Below, piece by piece: positions 8,808-17,561 of a DNA stretch of 49,568 nt. The position numbers and the translations under genes were made by a program. The stretch is from an uncultured Lentisphaeraceae bacterium (lineage in GTDB: Bacteria; Verrucomicrobiota; Kiritimatiellia; RFP12; DVOR01). The notes below the pieces were generated by a model, which did not search any database, had not been told where the DNA came from, and saw only the letters and a list, made by a program, of their open reading frames with translations. The number at the start of each line of letters is the position of its first letter. Within the stretch, counting starts at the first letter, position 1. The stretch lies in NCBI GenBank assembly GCA_949289005.1, contig CASEMQ010000064.1, positions 1 to 49,568 of the forward strand, in the 5' to 3' direction.

Positions 8808-9212
8808 TCAGTCCCTGTTGGCGTTGCGCAGGATGACGCGATGAATGCGCTGGTCATCCGTCGCGCCAAAGTTGATGATCAGGCCGACCGGCGTGTCGAG
8901 CAAATGCATATAACTCAAGACCTGCATCTTGTGCTCGTAGCGCAACTTCCCCTCGATGGACTTCAGCTCCACCACCACGCATCCATCCACCAGCAAATCC
9001 GCGCGCAGCAACGTCGTGAACCGCTCACCTTTGTAATCCACCGTTACCTGCCGTTCCCGCTCGATGGTGTGCCCGCGCAATTGCAATTCCCGCTCCAGGC
9101 ACCGCTCGTAGACCGATTCCAACAGCCCCATCCCGAGGTGCCGCAACACTTCCGTCGCGGCGTCCACCACATCGGTGGCCACCCTGTCGGCCTGTTGGAA
9201 ACTCGGATGCAT
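8808..9212 (-). CDS. GxxExxY protein (PD-(D/E)xK nuclease-like)
   Basis: A 134-aa protein with the name-giving GxxExxY motif as GLLESVYE (about residues 29-36). It also shows a PD-(D/E)xK-like core, with Asp in RADLLVDG and the strand VVVELKS supplying the E-x-K. The family is widespread in bacteria, often in several copies per genome, and its function is not established; a nucleic-acid role is inferred from the fold. It starts with MHPSFQQADRVATDVV. The gene sits alone between two inverted-repeat arms, interrupting an otherwise tightly packed run, which suggests that it arrived as a small mobile cassette. The length is normal for the family. Confidence 0.88.
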   Translation of the reverse strand: MHPSFQQADRVATDVVDAATEVLRHLGMGLLESVYERCLERELQLRGHTIERERQVTVDYKGERFTTLLRADLLVDGCVVVELKSIEGKLRYEHKMQVLSYMHLLDTPVGLIINFGATDDQRIHRVILRNANRD

Positions 9213-9303
9213 GGCGAAAGCGCTCCTCAGTCAATGCGACCCATCGCCGCGGGAACGGTTGGCGCCATCGTGCCACGAAACCACCTTTGAGGCGAAGGGG
9301 ACA

Positions 9304-9387
9304 GACGCGGTAGGGAGGGCATAGCCCGACCGGTGGAGCGTCTGGGCCCCTTCGCCCAAGTGGTGTCTTTGTGGTCCAAAGCGCGTG
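9304..9387 (-). repeat. Right arm of an inverted repeat enclosing the GxxExxY gene
   Basis: This is the reverse-complement partner of 8672-8755. The core at 9305-9342 pairs with 8717-8754 with one mismatch. It ends a few bases before the parB stop codon, so it fills the gap between the GxxExxY gene and parB. A shorter related piece (GTGTCTTTGTGG followed by CGAAGCGCG) occurs at 26055-26076. Confidence 0.85.
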
Positions 9388-9396
9388 CTTGCATGG

Positions 9397-10413
9397 TCAG
9401 TCGAGGGTAACGCCGAGGAGGGCGAGAAGCCGGTCGAGGTCGGCGTTGCCGTAGAAGTCGATCTCGAGGGTGCCCTTGGCGTGGCGGCCGTTGGGGAGGG
9501 TGCGGCCCGAGGTGACGCGCACGGCGGTGCCGAAGTGCGCGTGCAGGCGGTCGGTCAAGTCGCGCAGATAGGCCGGCGGCAAATCGTCCTTCGCCACGCG
9601 CGCCGGGGCATCGGGGGCGTTGGCCTGGGCCACGAGGCGCTCGAGCGTGCGCACGGAGAGGTTCTCGGAGACGGCGCGGCGGCCGAGGCGGACGCGATCC
9701 TCGGGTTTGTCCAGCGCCAGGAGCACCTTGGCGTGGCCGGGGGTGAGGCGGCCATCGGCCACCATGGCCTTGGTCTCGTCGGGCAACTCGAGCAGGCGCA
9801 GGCTGTTGGCGACGGAGGCGCGGGCGCGCCCCACCTGCTCGGCCACCTCGGCCTGGGTGAGGCCGTGCTCCTCCACGAGCATCCGATAGCCCTCGGCCTC
9901 TTCGATGGCGTTGAGGTCGGCGCGCTGGATGTTCTCCACGATGGCCAGCTCCGCGGCCTTGCGGTCGCCCGCCTCCACGAGGATGACGGGCACGTGCGTC
10001 AGCCCCGCCAGCCCGGCGGCGCGCAGGCGGCGCTCGCCACCGATGAGCTCAAAGCGGCCGTCGGGCAGCTTGCGGCAGATGAGCGGCTGGATGATGCCGT
10101 TGGCCTTGATGGAGTCGGCCAGCTCCGTCAGGGCCGCCTCGTCGAAGGTTTGGCGCGGCTGCCAGGGCGAGCGCATGATCTCGGTGGTCGGCACCTTGAG
10201 GATGCCGCCTTCCGTGGGTTCGGGCTTGGCCGGCCCGGGCTCGGGCTTGGCGATGGCGGCCACGGGCGGGCGCACGGCCGGGCGGGCGGCGGGCGAGGGG
10301 GCGTCGCCGGGCGTGGCGATCAACGCGTCCAGCCCGCGCCCCAGGCGCGTGTGCTTGGTGGGCTTGGCGGCGGCGGGGCGTGCGGCCTTGGGCGTGGGCT
10401 TGCTTTTTTTCAC
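9397..10413 (-). CDS. parB: Chromosome partitioning protein ParB
   Basis: A 338-aa ParB/Spo0J family protein. A basic, Pro/Ala-rich N-terminus carries a LGRGLDALI motif. It is followed by the CTP-binding ParB domain (residues about 75-175) with the conserved GGERRLRAA box and ENIQRADLNAIEEAEGY, then a helix-turn-helix region (LTQAEVAEQVGRARASVANSLRLLELP) that reads parS. The protein loads on parS and slides as a CTP-dependent clamp to segregate the origin region. It starts at a GTG preceded by AAAGGAG at 6-nt spacing. No parA is adjacent, which is unusual for a chromosomal parB. argC ends 15 bp upstream. Confidence 0.93.
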   Translation of the reverse strand: MKKSKPTPKAARPAAAKPTKHTRLGRGLDALIATPGDAPSPAARPAVRPPVAAIAKPEPGPAKPEPTEGGILKVPTTEIMRSPWQPRQTFDEAALTELADSIKANGIIQPLICRKLPDGRFELIGGERRLRAAGLAGLTHVPVILVEAGDRKAAELAIVENIQRADLNAIEEAEGYRMLVEEHGLTQAEVAEQVGRARASVANSLRLLELPDETKAMVADGRLTPGHAKVLLALDKPEDRVRLGRRAVSENLSVRTLERLVAQANAPDAPARVAKDDLPPAYLRDLTDRLHAHFGTAVRVTSGRTLPNGRHAKGTLEIDFYGNADLDRLLALLGVTLD

Positions 10414-10428
10414 GCGCGGCTCCTTTGG

Positions 10429-11487
10429 TTAGGGATACATCCCGGGGCGCATCAGCCCGAGCGTCTCGGGCAGGCCGGCCATCAGGTTGATGTTTTGCAG
10501 GGCGGAGCCCGCCTGACCCTTCATCAGGTTGTCGATGTACGAGACCACGCGCAGGCGGTTCGTCCGCGCGTCCACGCTCACCACCAGGTCGCAGAAGTTC
10601 GTGCGCGCCACGCAGTTCGAGCCCACCGGCGCCTTCGAGCCGTAGACCCGCACAAAGGGCGAGTCCTTGTAGAACGCCTTGTAGAGCGCCACGAGCGCCT
10701 CCTCCGTGGCCGGCGCGGCGAGCTGCGCGTAGAGCGTGCTCATGATGCCGCGGCAGAGCGGCACCACCTGCGCCGTGAAGGTCAGCCGCACCGCCTCGCC
10801 ATACTGCAACGACAGCTCGCGCTCCACCTCGCACACGTGCTGGTGCCCCGCCAGTTTGTAGGCGTTCATGTTCTCGTAACGCGCCGGGAAATGGTGCGTG
10901 GCGGCCAATTTCTTGCCGGCGCCCGAGACCCCCGTCTTGCAATCGCAAATCACGCTCATTGGGTCAAAGAGCCGCGCGTGCGCCGCCGGCGCCAAGCCCA
11001 GGATGCAGCTGCACGCGAAACACCCCGGGTTGCCCACCACCGGCGCCTTGCGAATCGCCTCGCGGTGCAACTCCGCCAAGCCATACGCATTTTTGCCCAG
11101 CAATTCCGGCGCGCCATGCGTCGGCTCCTTGCCGTGGCGCGTCGCGTAATCGGCATACGCCTCCGCCGTCGTGAAGCGGAAGTCCCCCGAGAAATCCAAC
11201 ACCTTCGCGCCCTGCGCCAGCGCCTTGCCCGCCTCGAACATTCCCACGCGATCCGGCGTCGAGAAGACCACCACGTCGGCCTCCGCCCCTGCCGCCCGCG
11301 GGTCCTCCGCGTCCAAAATCGGCAGGTCGCAGAAGCCTTCCAGGTGCGGGTACACCTCCGAGACGCGCCGCCCCACGTCCTCGCGCGCCACCAGCGCCAC
11401 GATTTCCGCCTCCGGATGCTGCGCCAGCAACTCGATCAACCCAATGCCACCGTAACCCGTGGCGCCCACAATCTTCACCTTGACCAT
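10429..11487 (-). CDS. argC: N-acetyl-gamma-glutamyl-phosphate reductase
   Basis: A 352-aa ArgC, the NADPH-dependent enzyme that reduces N-acetyl-glutamyl phosphate to the semialdehyde in arginine synthesis. The N-terminal nucleotide-binding motif GATGYGGIGLIELL is clear, and the catalytic cysteine is C156 in GNPGCFACS. The His-rich substrate loop follows around GHQHVCEVE. No other arginine gene is nearby, so it looks like a stand-alone gene preceding parB. A -10 box with an extended TG motif lies about 40 nt upstream of the ATG. Confidence 0.94.
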   Translation of the reverse strand: MVKVKIVGATGYGGIGLIELLAQHPEAEIVALVAREDVGRRVSEVYPHLEGFCDLPILDAEDPRAAGAEADVVVFSTPDRVGMFEAGKALAQGAKVLDFSGDFRFTTAEAYADYATRHGKEPTHGAPELLGKNAYGLAELHREAIRKAPVVGNPGCFACSCILGLAPAAHARLFDPMSVICDCKTGVSGAGKKLAATHHFPARYENMNAYKLAGHQHVCEVERELSLQYGEAVRLTFTAQVVPLCRGIMSTLYAQLAAPATEEALVALYKAFYKDSPFVRVYGSKAPVGSNCVARTNFCDLVVSVDARTNRLRVVSYIDNLMKGQAGSALQNINLMAGLPETLGLMRPGMYP

Positions 11488-11523
11488 AGCGTCGTCAAAC
11501 CTTCCTCAAAAGAAAACCGCCCC

Positions 11524-11529
11524 ATTATA
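11524..11529 (-). promoter_or_regulatory. Putative extended -10 promoter element of argC
   Basis: On the minus strand the sequence reads TGGTATAATGG, a perfect TATAAT with an upstream TG. The transcript would begin about 30 nt before the argC ATG. No good -35 hexamer is seen, as is common for extended -10 promoters. Confidence 0.5.
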
Positions 11530-11573
11530 CCACGCCCGCGTGGAACTTTCGAGGCTTGGCCGCAAAGGGCGCA

Positions 11574-14500
11574 TCAGGGGAGGAGGCAGGCGGCGATGGC
11601 GTGGTCGTAGAGGAGGGTGGTTTGGATGGGGATGCGTTTGTCGCGGAGGTGCGGGAAGTTGTCGGCCCAGGCGCCGAGGGGTTCGATGTGGAGGAGCCCG
11701 GTGGCGGGGTTTGAGGCGCGGATGCGCAGGTCGGTGGGCGGGAAGCGGATGCCGGTGCCGAGGGCTTTGGAGATGGCTTCCTTGGCGCACCAGAAGCGGA
11801 GGATGGCGAGGTGGCCGTCGCCGCTGCGGGTGGCGAGCTCTTGTTCCTCGAGGGTGAAGACGCCGCGGAGGAAGTCTTCGGTGAGGTCGCGGTGCGCGGA
11901 TTCGACATCGAGACCGATGTGCCCGACGGTGGTGGCGGCGGCGAGGACGAGGCCGGCGGTGTGGGCGATGGAGAGGTCGATGGGCGCGGGGATTTGGGGC
12001 AGCCAGTCGCCGATGGGGTGGGGTTTGCCGAGGGCGTCTTTCCAGATGGCGATGTCGGCGGAGGGCTCGATGAGGTTGTGATTGGCGAGGAGGAGGCGGC
12101 GGGTGGCCTCTTTGGCGGCGAGGCGGCCGAGGAGCCATTCGAGGCGGCGTGGGGGGGTGCCGGTCATCTGGCGGAAGTCGTCGCGTTCGGCGCGGGTGAG
12201 GATGGCGGCGGCGAGGGCCTTGAGCCAGAGGCCGCGGTTGGAGATGAAGAAGTCGGGGTTGGCGTTGAGGTAGAGCGCGCCGTGGAGGGCGCGTTCGGGA
12301 GGGTCGCCGGAGAGGATGGGGCGGAGGTCGAGGGTGGCATCGTCGGCGGGGGCGGCGGCGGGGGGGAAGAGGGTGGCGACGGGGAGCGGTTTGGTGATGA
12401 AGTGGCGGGCGGGGGCGGTGACGAAGTCGTGGAGGGTTTGCCCGGCGCGGCCGCCAATCTCTTCCCAGCCCTCGATGGCGAGGATGAGGTGGCCGGTGGC
12501 GTCGGTGACGAGGATGTCGACCTGGAAGGAGCGGATGGTGACGTTGGTGAGGCGGAGGGTGCAGCGCAGGCGGGTGCCTTGGGGGACCCAGGCGGCGTAG
12601 TAGCGGATGGCCTTGCAGCGGAAGGGGAGGGAGATGGCGCCGTGGAAGCGCTCGTGGGAGCGCCAGAGGGGGAAGCCGGAGATGACGGCGTCGAGGAGGA
12701 GGGGCATGGCGCTGAAGATGGGGTGGGGGCTCTGGCGGACGAGGCCGAGGAGGTCGGGGATGCGAATCTCGTAGTCGAGGCCGTTGAGGCCCCAGCCGAG
12801 GACTTCGCGGACGTTGCGCAGGAGGGGGCCTTGGAAGAGGCGGGCGGGGTAGATGTCCTGCGCCTTCCAGCTGACGGAGCGTTGGCCGGCGAGGGGCTGG
12901 GGCTCGATTTCGTCGGGCGGCTCGGGGACGTTGGGGGAGAGGACGCAGCGGGCCTTCATGACGGGGTGCGCGGCGGCCTCGCCCAGGTCGTCCTTGGCGT
13001 AGAGGCGGATGCCGACGGTGCGTCGGCGGCCGGTGGGGTCGGTGCCGAGGTCTTCGGCCAGGATGCGGAGGGTGAGGGCGCCGTTGACGAAGGCGAGCCA
13101 GAGGGGGGCGCGGATGCGCTCGATGCGGCGGAGGGCCAGCCCGGGGAAGAGGCGTTGCGCGGTTTCGGCCATGAGCTCCAGGCCGGTGGGCACGGAAAAG
13201 AGGGTGAGGCCGCGGAGCTGCGGGTCGGCCAAGGAAACGCCGGCGGTGCCGATGGCGTAGTCCTTGAGATAGGGGAAGTCCTCCAAGCGGAGGGTGACGC
13301 GGAGTTCGAGGCGGCCGGGCGCGCGGGAGAGTTCGCGGGCGTTTTGCAGCAAGGGGCGGCGCAGGCCGCTTTGGGCGCGCGTGGCGGGGATGGCGTGGAG
13401 GTGGGTTTCGGCGGGGGGGCTTTCGGGCGTGGCGGCGGTGCCGAGGATGCGGTGCGGGTCAAGGCATTCGGGGCGGAGCGCGGGGAGTGCGCGGCTGAGG
13501 TGGATGCGCGTGGAGGCGGCCTCGCTCAGGCAGACGGGGCGGGCGAGGTCGAGCCGCCGGGCGTGGCGGAAGAAGCGGAGCCCCGAATAATCGAGCGGCA
13601 CGCCGTTGGCCGCGAGGAGGCCGAGGGCCTGGCCCACCTGCATGCCGCCGGAGCGGTGCAGGATGTGCATGGGGACGACGAGGGCAGGGTCGCGCCCGGC
13701 GAGAATCTTGGCGATGAGGGGGGTGAGGAGGCCGCGCGCGCCGACCTCGACGAAGACGCGGCAACCATCGTCGTACATCCGTTCGATCATGCGGCGGAAG
13801 TTGAGGGGGCGGACCATTTGCGCGGTGAGTTCGCGCACCACGGCCTCGATGGAGTGGGTCATGGGGTGGCCGTCAATGCAGGAGTAGAAGGGCACCTGGG
13901 GCTCGCATGTGACGTATTTGGCGAAGAAGGCGCGGAGCAACTGGCGCATGCGGCGGTCGGCGTGGCCGGAGTTGAAAGGGGCGGCGAGGGGTTCGGCCAC
14001 GGCGTGGCCGCCGCCGTTGTGGATGGCCACCTCGGCCTCGGCCTGCTTCTCGGGAGCCACGGCCACGACGCAATCGTCGGCGGTGAGCGTCTGCGTGAGG
14101 ATCAGGCGCGTGGGGTCGCGCAGGGCCAGCTCGCGCAGGCGTTCGACGGGGATGCCCGAGACGGTGAGCTGCACCCAGGCGGGCCTGCTCTCCGCGCCGA
14201 GGCGCAGGAGCATCCGCCCCGCGTCGCGCAGGATTTGCACGAGGGGCAGCTTGGGGTCGTGGTGCGTGGCGTGGAAGGCCGAGAAGGCGCCGAGGCCCAC
14301 GCCGCCCACGGCGGCCGGGCGCACGCCCACGGACTTGAGCAGGTCGGCGAAGACCTTGCTGGCCAGGTAGGTGGAGGCGGAGGCCAAAAGCGGCAGGAAG
14401 GCCTTTGAGGCTTCGAGCGGCAGGGTGTGCTCGGGCGCCGTGGAGAAGAGCCATTCCGAGGGCGAGGCCACGTCGCAGAAGCCAGCGAATGCCTCCTCCA

Positions 14501-14912
14501 TGTCGTCGAAGCGCGCCCGCACGCCGTCGAAGGTCAGTGCCAGGTCGCGCATCATCTCCAAGTGGAAACTGCCGGTGCCGGGGAAGACATAGGCGACCTT
14601 CGCGCCGTGGAGGGCCAGCGGGCGCGTGGTGAAGAAGACGCCCGACTTGTCGCGCGTGCGGGTGCGGCCGCTGCGCAGCGCCTCCGCCGCGAAGCGCAGT
14701 TTGCGCGCCATTTCCTCCAGCGTGGCCACCCAGAGCCCCGCCACGCAGGCCTTGCCGCGCGCGTCGCAGGTGGCCGTGTAGACCACGTCGATCAAGCGCA
14801 GCCCCGTGCTTTTGGCGACGAAGTTTTCCAGCCGCGCGATGGCCTCGGCCAGCGCCGGCAATGTCTCCGCGCCCACCAGGCAAAGCACGCCTTCCGTCCG
14901 CTCCAATGCCAT
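11574..14912 (-). CDS. Acyltransferase-like / dehydratase-like / phosphopantetheinyl transferase fusion, degenerate catalytic sites
   Basis: A 1112-aa protein with a polyketide or polyunsaturated fatty-acid synthase layout. Residues 1-100 look like the linker that normally follows a ketosynthase. Residues about 105-430 are acyltransferase-like (PGTGSFHLEMM), but the nucleophile elbow reads G204-VGLG where GHSLG is expected, and the catalytic His site reads PFNSGH with Asn314. Residues about 540-800 are hot-dog dehydratase-like; the HxxxG site reads Y552 instead of His. Residues about 900-1112 form a Sfp-type phosphopantetheinyl transferase with IGLDVE and FWCAKEAISKALG intact. No acyl carrier domain is visible. 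It follows the ketosynthase-like gene by 13 bp. The product may scaffold or be specialised; only the C-terminal activation function looks catalytically complete. Confidence 0.75.
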   Translation of the reverse strand: MALERTEGVLCLVGAETLPALAEAIARLENFVAKSTGLRLIDVVYTATCDARGKACVAGLWVATLEEMARKLRFAAEALRSGRTRTRDKSGVFFTTRPLALHGAKVAYVFPGTGSFHLEMMRDLALTFDGVRARFDDMEEAFAGFCDVASPSEWLFSTAPEHTLPLEASKAFLPLLASASTYLASKVFADLLKSVGVRPAAVGGVGLGAFSAFHATHHDPKLPLVQILRDAGRMLLRLGAESRPAWVQLTVSGIPVERLRELALRDPTRLILTQTLTADDCVVAVAPEKQAEAEVAIHNGGGHAVAEPLAAPFNSGHADRRMRQLLRAFFAKYVTCEPQVPFYSCIDGHPMTHSIEAVVRELTAQMVRPLNFRRMIERMYDDGCRVFVEVGARGLLTPLIAKILAGRDPALVVPMHILHRSGGMQVGQALGLLAANGVPLDYSGLRFFRHARRLDLARPVCLSEAASTRIHLSRALPALRPECLDPHRILGTAATPESPPAETHLHAIPATRAQSGLRRPLLQNARELSRAPGRLELRVTLRLEDFPYLKDYAIGTAGVSLADPQLRGLTLFSVPTGLELMAETAQRLFPGLALRRIERIRAPLWLAFVNGALTLRILAEDLGTDPTGRRRTVGIRLYAKDDLGEAAAHPVMKARCVLSPNVPEPPDEIEPQPLAGQRSVSWKAQDIYPARLFQGPLLRNVREVLGWGLNGLDYEIRIPDLLGLVRQSPHPIFSAMPLLLDAVISGFPLWRSHERFHGAISLPFRCKAIRYYAAWVPQGTRLRCTLRLTNVTIRSFQVDILVTDATGHLILAIEGWEEIGGRAGQTLHDFVTAPARHFITKPLPVATLFPPAAAPADDATLDLRPILSGDPPERALHGALYLNANPDFFISNRGLWLKALAAAILTRAERDDFRQMTGTPPRRLEWLLGRLAAKEATRRLLLANHNLIEPSADIAIWKDALGKPHPIGDWLPQIPAPIDLSIAHTAGLVLAAATTVGHIGLDVESAHRDLTEDFLRGVFTLEEQELATRSGDGHLAILRFWCAKEAISKALGTGIRFPPTDLRIRASNPATGLLHIEPLGAWADNFPHLRDKRIPIQTTLLYDHAIAACLLP

Positions 14913-14925
14913 CGTCCGCCTCCGT

Positions 14926-16332
14926 TCAGTCGCCGATTTCCTCGAGCGTGGCCGCGCCGGCCCGTCCCCAGCGCGAAAGGGTCGAGACGGCCAGGCGCCG
15001 GGGGCGCGTGCGCGCCGCGATCCAGGGCCGCGCCTCCTGCACCCAGTAATAATCGCCCTGCGATCTGCGCAGGAGGAACCCCTCGTCCACCGGCGTCACC
15101 GAGGGCGGCAGGATGCGGTGGCTCAGCGCCAGCGCCCCCTTGAGCGCGCCCAGCGCCCCCGCCGCCAGGAAGGTGTTGCCGAAGGTCGTCTTCGCCCCGC
15201 CCAACGCCAGAAGCGGGATGTGCGCGCCGCGGTTGCGCGTGGCATCGGCCAGGAGCGCGTACTCGGCGGCGTCCTCCTCCGGGATGCCCGAGGCGTTCAT
15301 CTCCCAGTAATCGATGTCGCGGAAGGCGTTGGGCAGGCGGCGCAGGGCGCGGTGGAGGGCGCGGCGCAGGCTCTCGCGCAGGCCCGCGCCGTCCTCCCCC
15401 GGCGCGAGGCCCGAGACCACGGCGCAGCCGTGCAGGCGGGCGTAGGCGCGCGCGCCCTCGCGGCTCAGGTCGCCCAAGCGTCGCAAGACGAAGGCCGCGC
15501 CGCCCTCGCCGGGGAGCGTGCCTGTGGAGCCGGGCACAAAGGGCTCCAGCCCGAGTTTGTCGGAAAAGGGGGTGAGGGCGGCTTCTCCGGCCAGTTGCGC
15601 GGGGACGATGGGCGGCTGCGCGGCCACCACCACCGCCACGTCGCACTGGTTCAGGCGCAAGGCGTTCGAGGCGGCCTCGAAGCCGGCGAAGACGGTGGCC
15701 TCCCCCGCCGAGCAGAGGCAGGTCATGTCGCACGCGCCGAAGAGTTGCGCCAGGTGGCGCGCCACGCCGCTGCCGCGCGCCAATTCCAGCTGGCGGCGTT
15801 TGATGGGCGGGAGCGTGCCGGCGAGCTCGTCGCGCAGGGCCTCCACTTGGGCGTGGGTGGCGCCGGGGAAGAAGCGTTGCAGGGTCTCGAGCACTTGGCG
15901 GATGACGTTGGCGTGCCAGAGCCAGTTCACCGAGGCCGGGTTGAAGCCCGGGTCGTAGCCCACGTAGAGGGCGAGGCGATCGGTGCGGCCCTCGGCGGTG
16001 GGCGGGAGCCCGGCGTCGGCGAGGGCGTCGTGGATGAGCTGCGCCAGGAACCAACAGTCCTGGTTGTCGCCCATACCCAAATCGGCCGGCAGGGGGATGC
16101 TGTCGGCGCGGCAGGCGAAGCGCTCGCCCAGCGCGGCCCCCACGGCGGGCAGGGCGCACCCCTCCAGGAGCGGGTCGATCTGGCGGTTGGCCTCGGCCTC
16201 GGCCGGCGGCGCCAGGAAGCATTGCTTGCGCAGGAGGGCCTTCCAGACGGCGCGTGGCGTGCCGGCGCCGGCGAAGCAGCCGCTGAGGCCGGCGATGGCG
16301 ATACCTTGGGTTTCCGCGGGGAGCAGTGGCAT
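14926..16332 (-). CDS. Beta-ketoacyl synthase-like protein lacking both catalytic histidines
   Basis: A 468-aa thiolase-fold condensing-enzyme homologue that opens with the usual IAIAGLSGCFAGAG. Cys205 sits where the nucleophile is expected (CDMTCLCSAGEA). The first catalytic His of the EAHGTGT motif aligns with Asn346 (EMNASGIPEED), and the second His of KSNIGHT aligns with Asn386 (KTTFGNT). Such a Cys-Asn-Asn site should not decarboxylate malonyl-ACP normally. It may act as a chain-length-factor-like partner, a starter-type condensing enzyme or a scaffold. The downstream gene continues the synthase layout, so the pair looks like one split megasynthase. The galactofuranose gene glf is 21 bp upstream. 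Confidence 0.8.
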   Translation of the reverse strand: MPLLPAETQGIAIAGLSGCFAGAGTPRAVWKALLRKQCFLAPPAEAEANRQIDPLLEGCALPAVGAALGERFACRADSIPLPADLGMGDNQDCWFLAQLIHDALADAGLPPTAEGRTDRLALYVGYDPGFNPASVNWLWHANVIRQVLETLQRFFPGATHAQVEALRDELAGTLPPIKRRQLELARGSGVARHLAQLFGACDMTCLCSAGEATVFAGFEAASNALRLNQCDVAVVVAAQPPIVPAQLAGEAALTPFSDKLGLEPFVPGSTGTLPGEGGAAFVLRRLGDLSREGARAYARLHGCAVVSGLAPGEDGAGLRESLRRALHRALRRLPNAFRDIDYWEMNASGIPEEDAAEYALLADATRNRGAHIPLLALGGAKTTFGNTFLAAGALGALKGALALSHRILPPSVTPVDEGFLLRRSQGDYYWVQEARPWIAARTRPRRLAVSTLSRWGRAGAATLEEIGD

Positions 16333-16353
16333 GGGCGTGGCGGGGTTGGGGGG

Positions 16354-17520
16354 TCAGGCGTTGGCGAGCCAGGCGTGTGCCTGGTCGAGGGCGCGGCGGA
16401 TGACTTTGTCCATGTCGTAGTAGCGATACTCGCCGAGGCGGCCGCCGAAGACGATGCCGGGGAGGCGCGCGGCCTCCTCTTGGTAGCGTGCCAGGAGCGC
16501 GGCGGAGGCCTCGGTGTTCACGGGATAATAGGGGATGTCTCCGGGCCGCCAATCGGCGGGGAACTCGCGGCAGATCACGCTTTGGGCCAGGTTGAAGGGT
16601 TCGGCGCGCTCGGGGTGGAAGTGCTTGAACTCGTGGATGCGCGTGTGGGGCACGTCGGCGTCGGCGTAGTTCATCACGGTGGTGCCCTGCCAATCTTGCA
16701 CGGGCACGGTCTCCCACTCGAAGCGCAGCCCGCGCCAGGGCAACGCGCCGTGGCGGAAGCCGAAGAAGGCGTCGATGGGGCCGCTGTAGAAGAGGGGCTT
16801 GTCGGAGGGGAGCGCGTCGCGCAGCGCCAGGTAGTCGGCGTTATAGATCACGTGGATGGCGGGGTGGTCGAGCAGGTTCGCGAAGAGCGCGTGGTAGCCT
16901 TCGCGCGGGACGCCTTGGAAGGGGTCGGAGAAGTAGCCGATGTCATAGTTCGCGCGGACGGGCAGGCGGCGGATGATGAAGGCCGGCAGGTCGCGCGGGT
17001 CGGCGTGCCATTGCTTCTGCGTGTAGCCCTTGATGAAGGCCTCGTAGAGCGGGCGGCCGATGAGGGAGATGGCTTGCTCCTCCAGATTGCGCGGCGCGCC
17101 CGTCAGCCCGGCCTTGGCCACCTCGGCGGCGATGAAGCCGGGCACCTGCGCGGGCGTCAGGTCGGTGCCGTAGAAGGCGTTGATGAGCGCGAGCCCCAGC
17201 GGCATGAAGTAGACCCGCCCCGCGTGCTTGGTGAGCACGCGGTGGCGATAGCCCGTGAAGGAGACGAAGCGGTTCGCGTAGTCCCACACGCCTTGGTCGG
17301 CGGTGTGGAAGATGTGCGCGCCGTAGCAATGGCACTCGATGCCCGTCTTCGGGTCGATGGCGCTGCGGGCGTTGCCGCCGGGCAGTGCGCGCGCCTCCAG
17401 CACCAACACGCGCCGGCCGGCCTCGGCCAACTCGCGCGCGACGACGCACCCCCAAATGCCGGCGCCGACGACCAACACGTCGTAGGCTTCGGGCGGGGGC
17501 AGGCTCACGGAGGGTTTCAT
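16354..17520 (-). CDS. glf: UDP-galactopyranose mutase
   Basis: A 388-aa flavoprotein that interconverts UDP-galactopyranose and UDP-galactofuranose, the donor for galactofuranose in surface polysaccharides. The N-terminal FAD-binding motif is VVGAGIWGCVVARELAEAG. Family signatures follow: YGAHIFHTAD, FIKGYTQKQW, PFQGVPREGYH and, near the C-terminus, FGGRLGEYRYYDMDKVI. The length matches bacterial Glf. Start ATG at 17520. It sits between signal peptidase I and the ketosynthase-like genes; with rmlA and rmlC at the other end of the window it implies a galactofuranose/rhamnose-containing surface glycan. Confidence 0.95.
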   Translation of the reverse strand: MKPSVSLPPPEAYDVLVVGAGIWGCVVARELAEAGRRVLVLEARALPGGNARSAIDPKTGIECHCYGAHIFHTADQGVWDYANRFVSFTGYRHRVLTKHAGRVYFMPLGLALINAFYGTDLTPAQVPGFIAAEVAKAGLTGAPRNLEEQAISLIGRPLYEAFIKGYTQKQWHADPRDLPAFIIRRLPVRANYDIGYFSDPFQGVPREGYHALFANLLDHPAIHVIYNADYLALRDALPSDKPLFYSGPIDAFFGFRHGALPWRGLRFEWETVPVQDWQGTTVMNYADADVPHTRIHEFKHFHPERAEPFNLAQSVICREFPADWRPGDIPYYPVNTEASAALLARYQEEAARLPGIVFGGRLGEYRYYDMDKVIRRALDQAHAWLANA

Positions 17521-17561
17521 GGCGACATCCTTTCCTTATGCGCGTGTCGCTTTCGCGGCGC

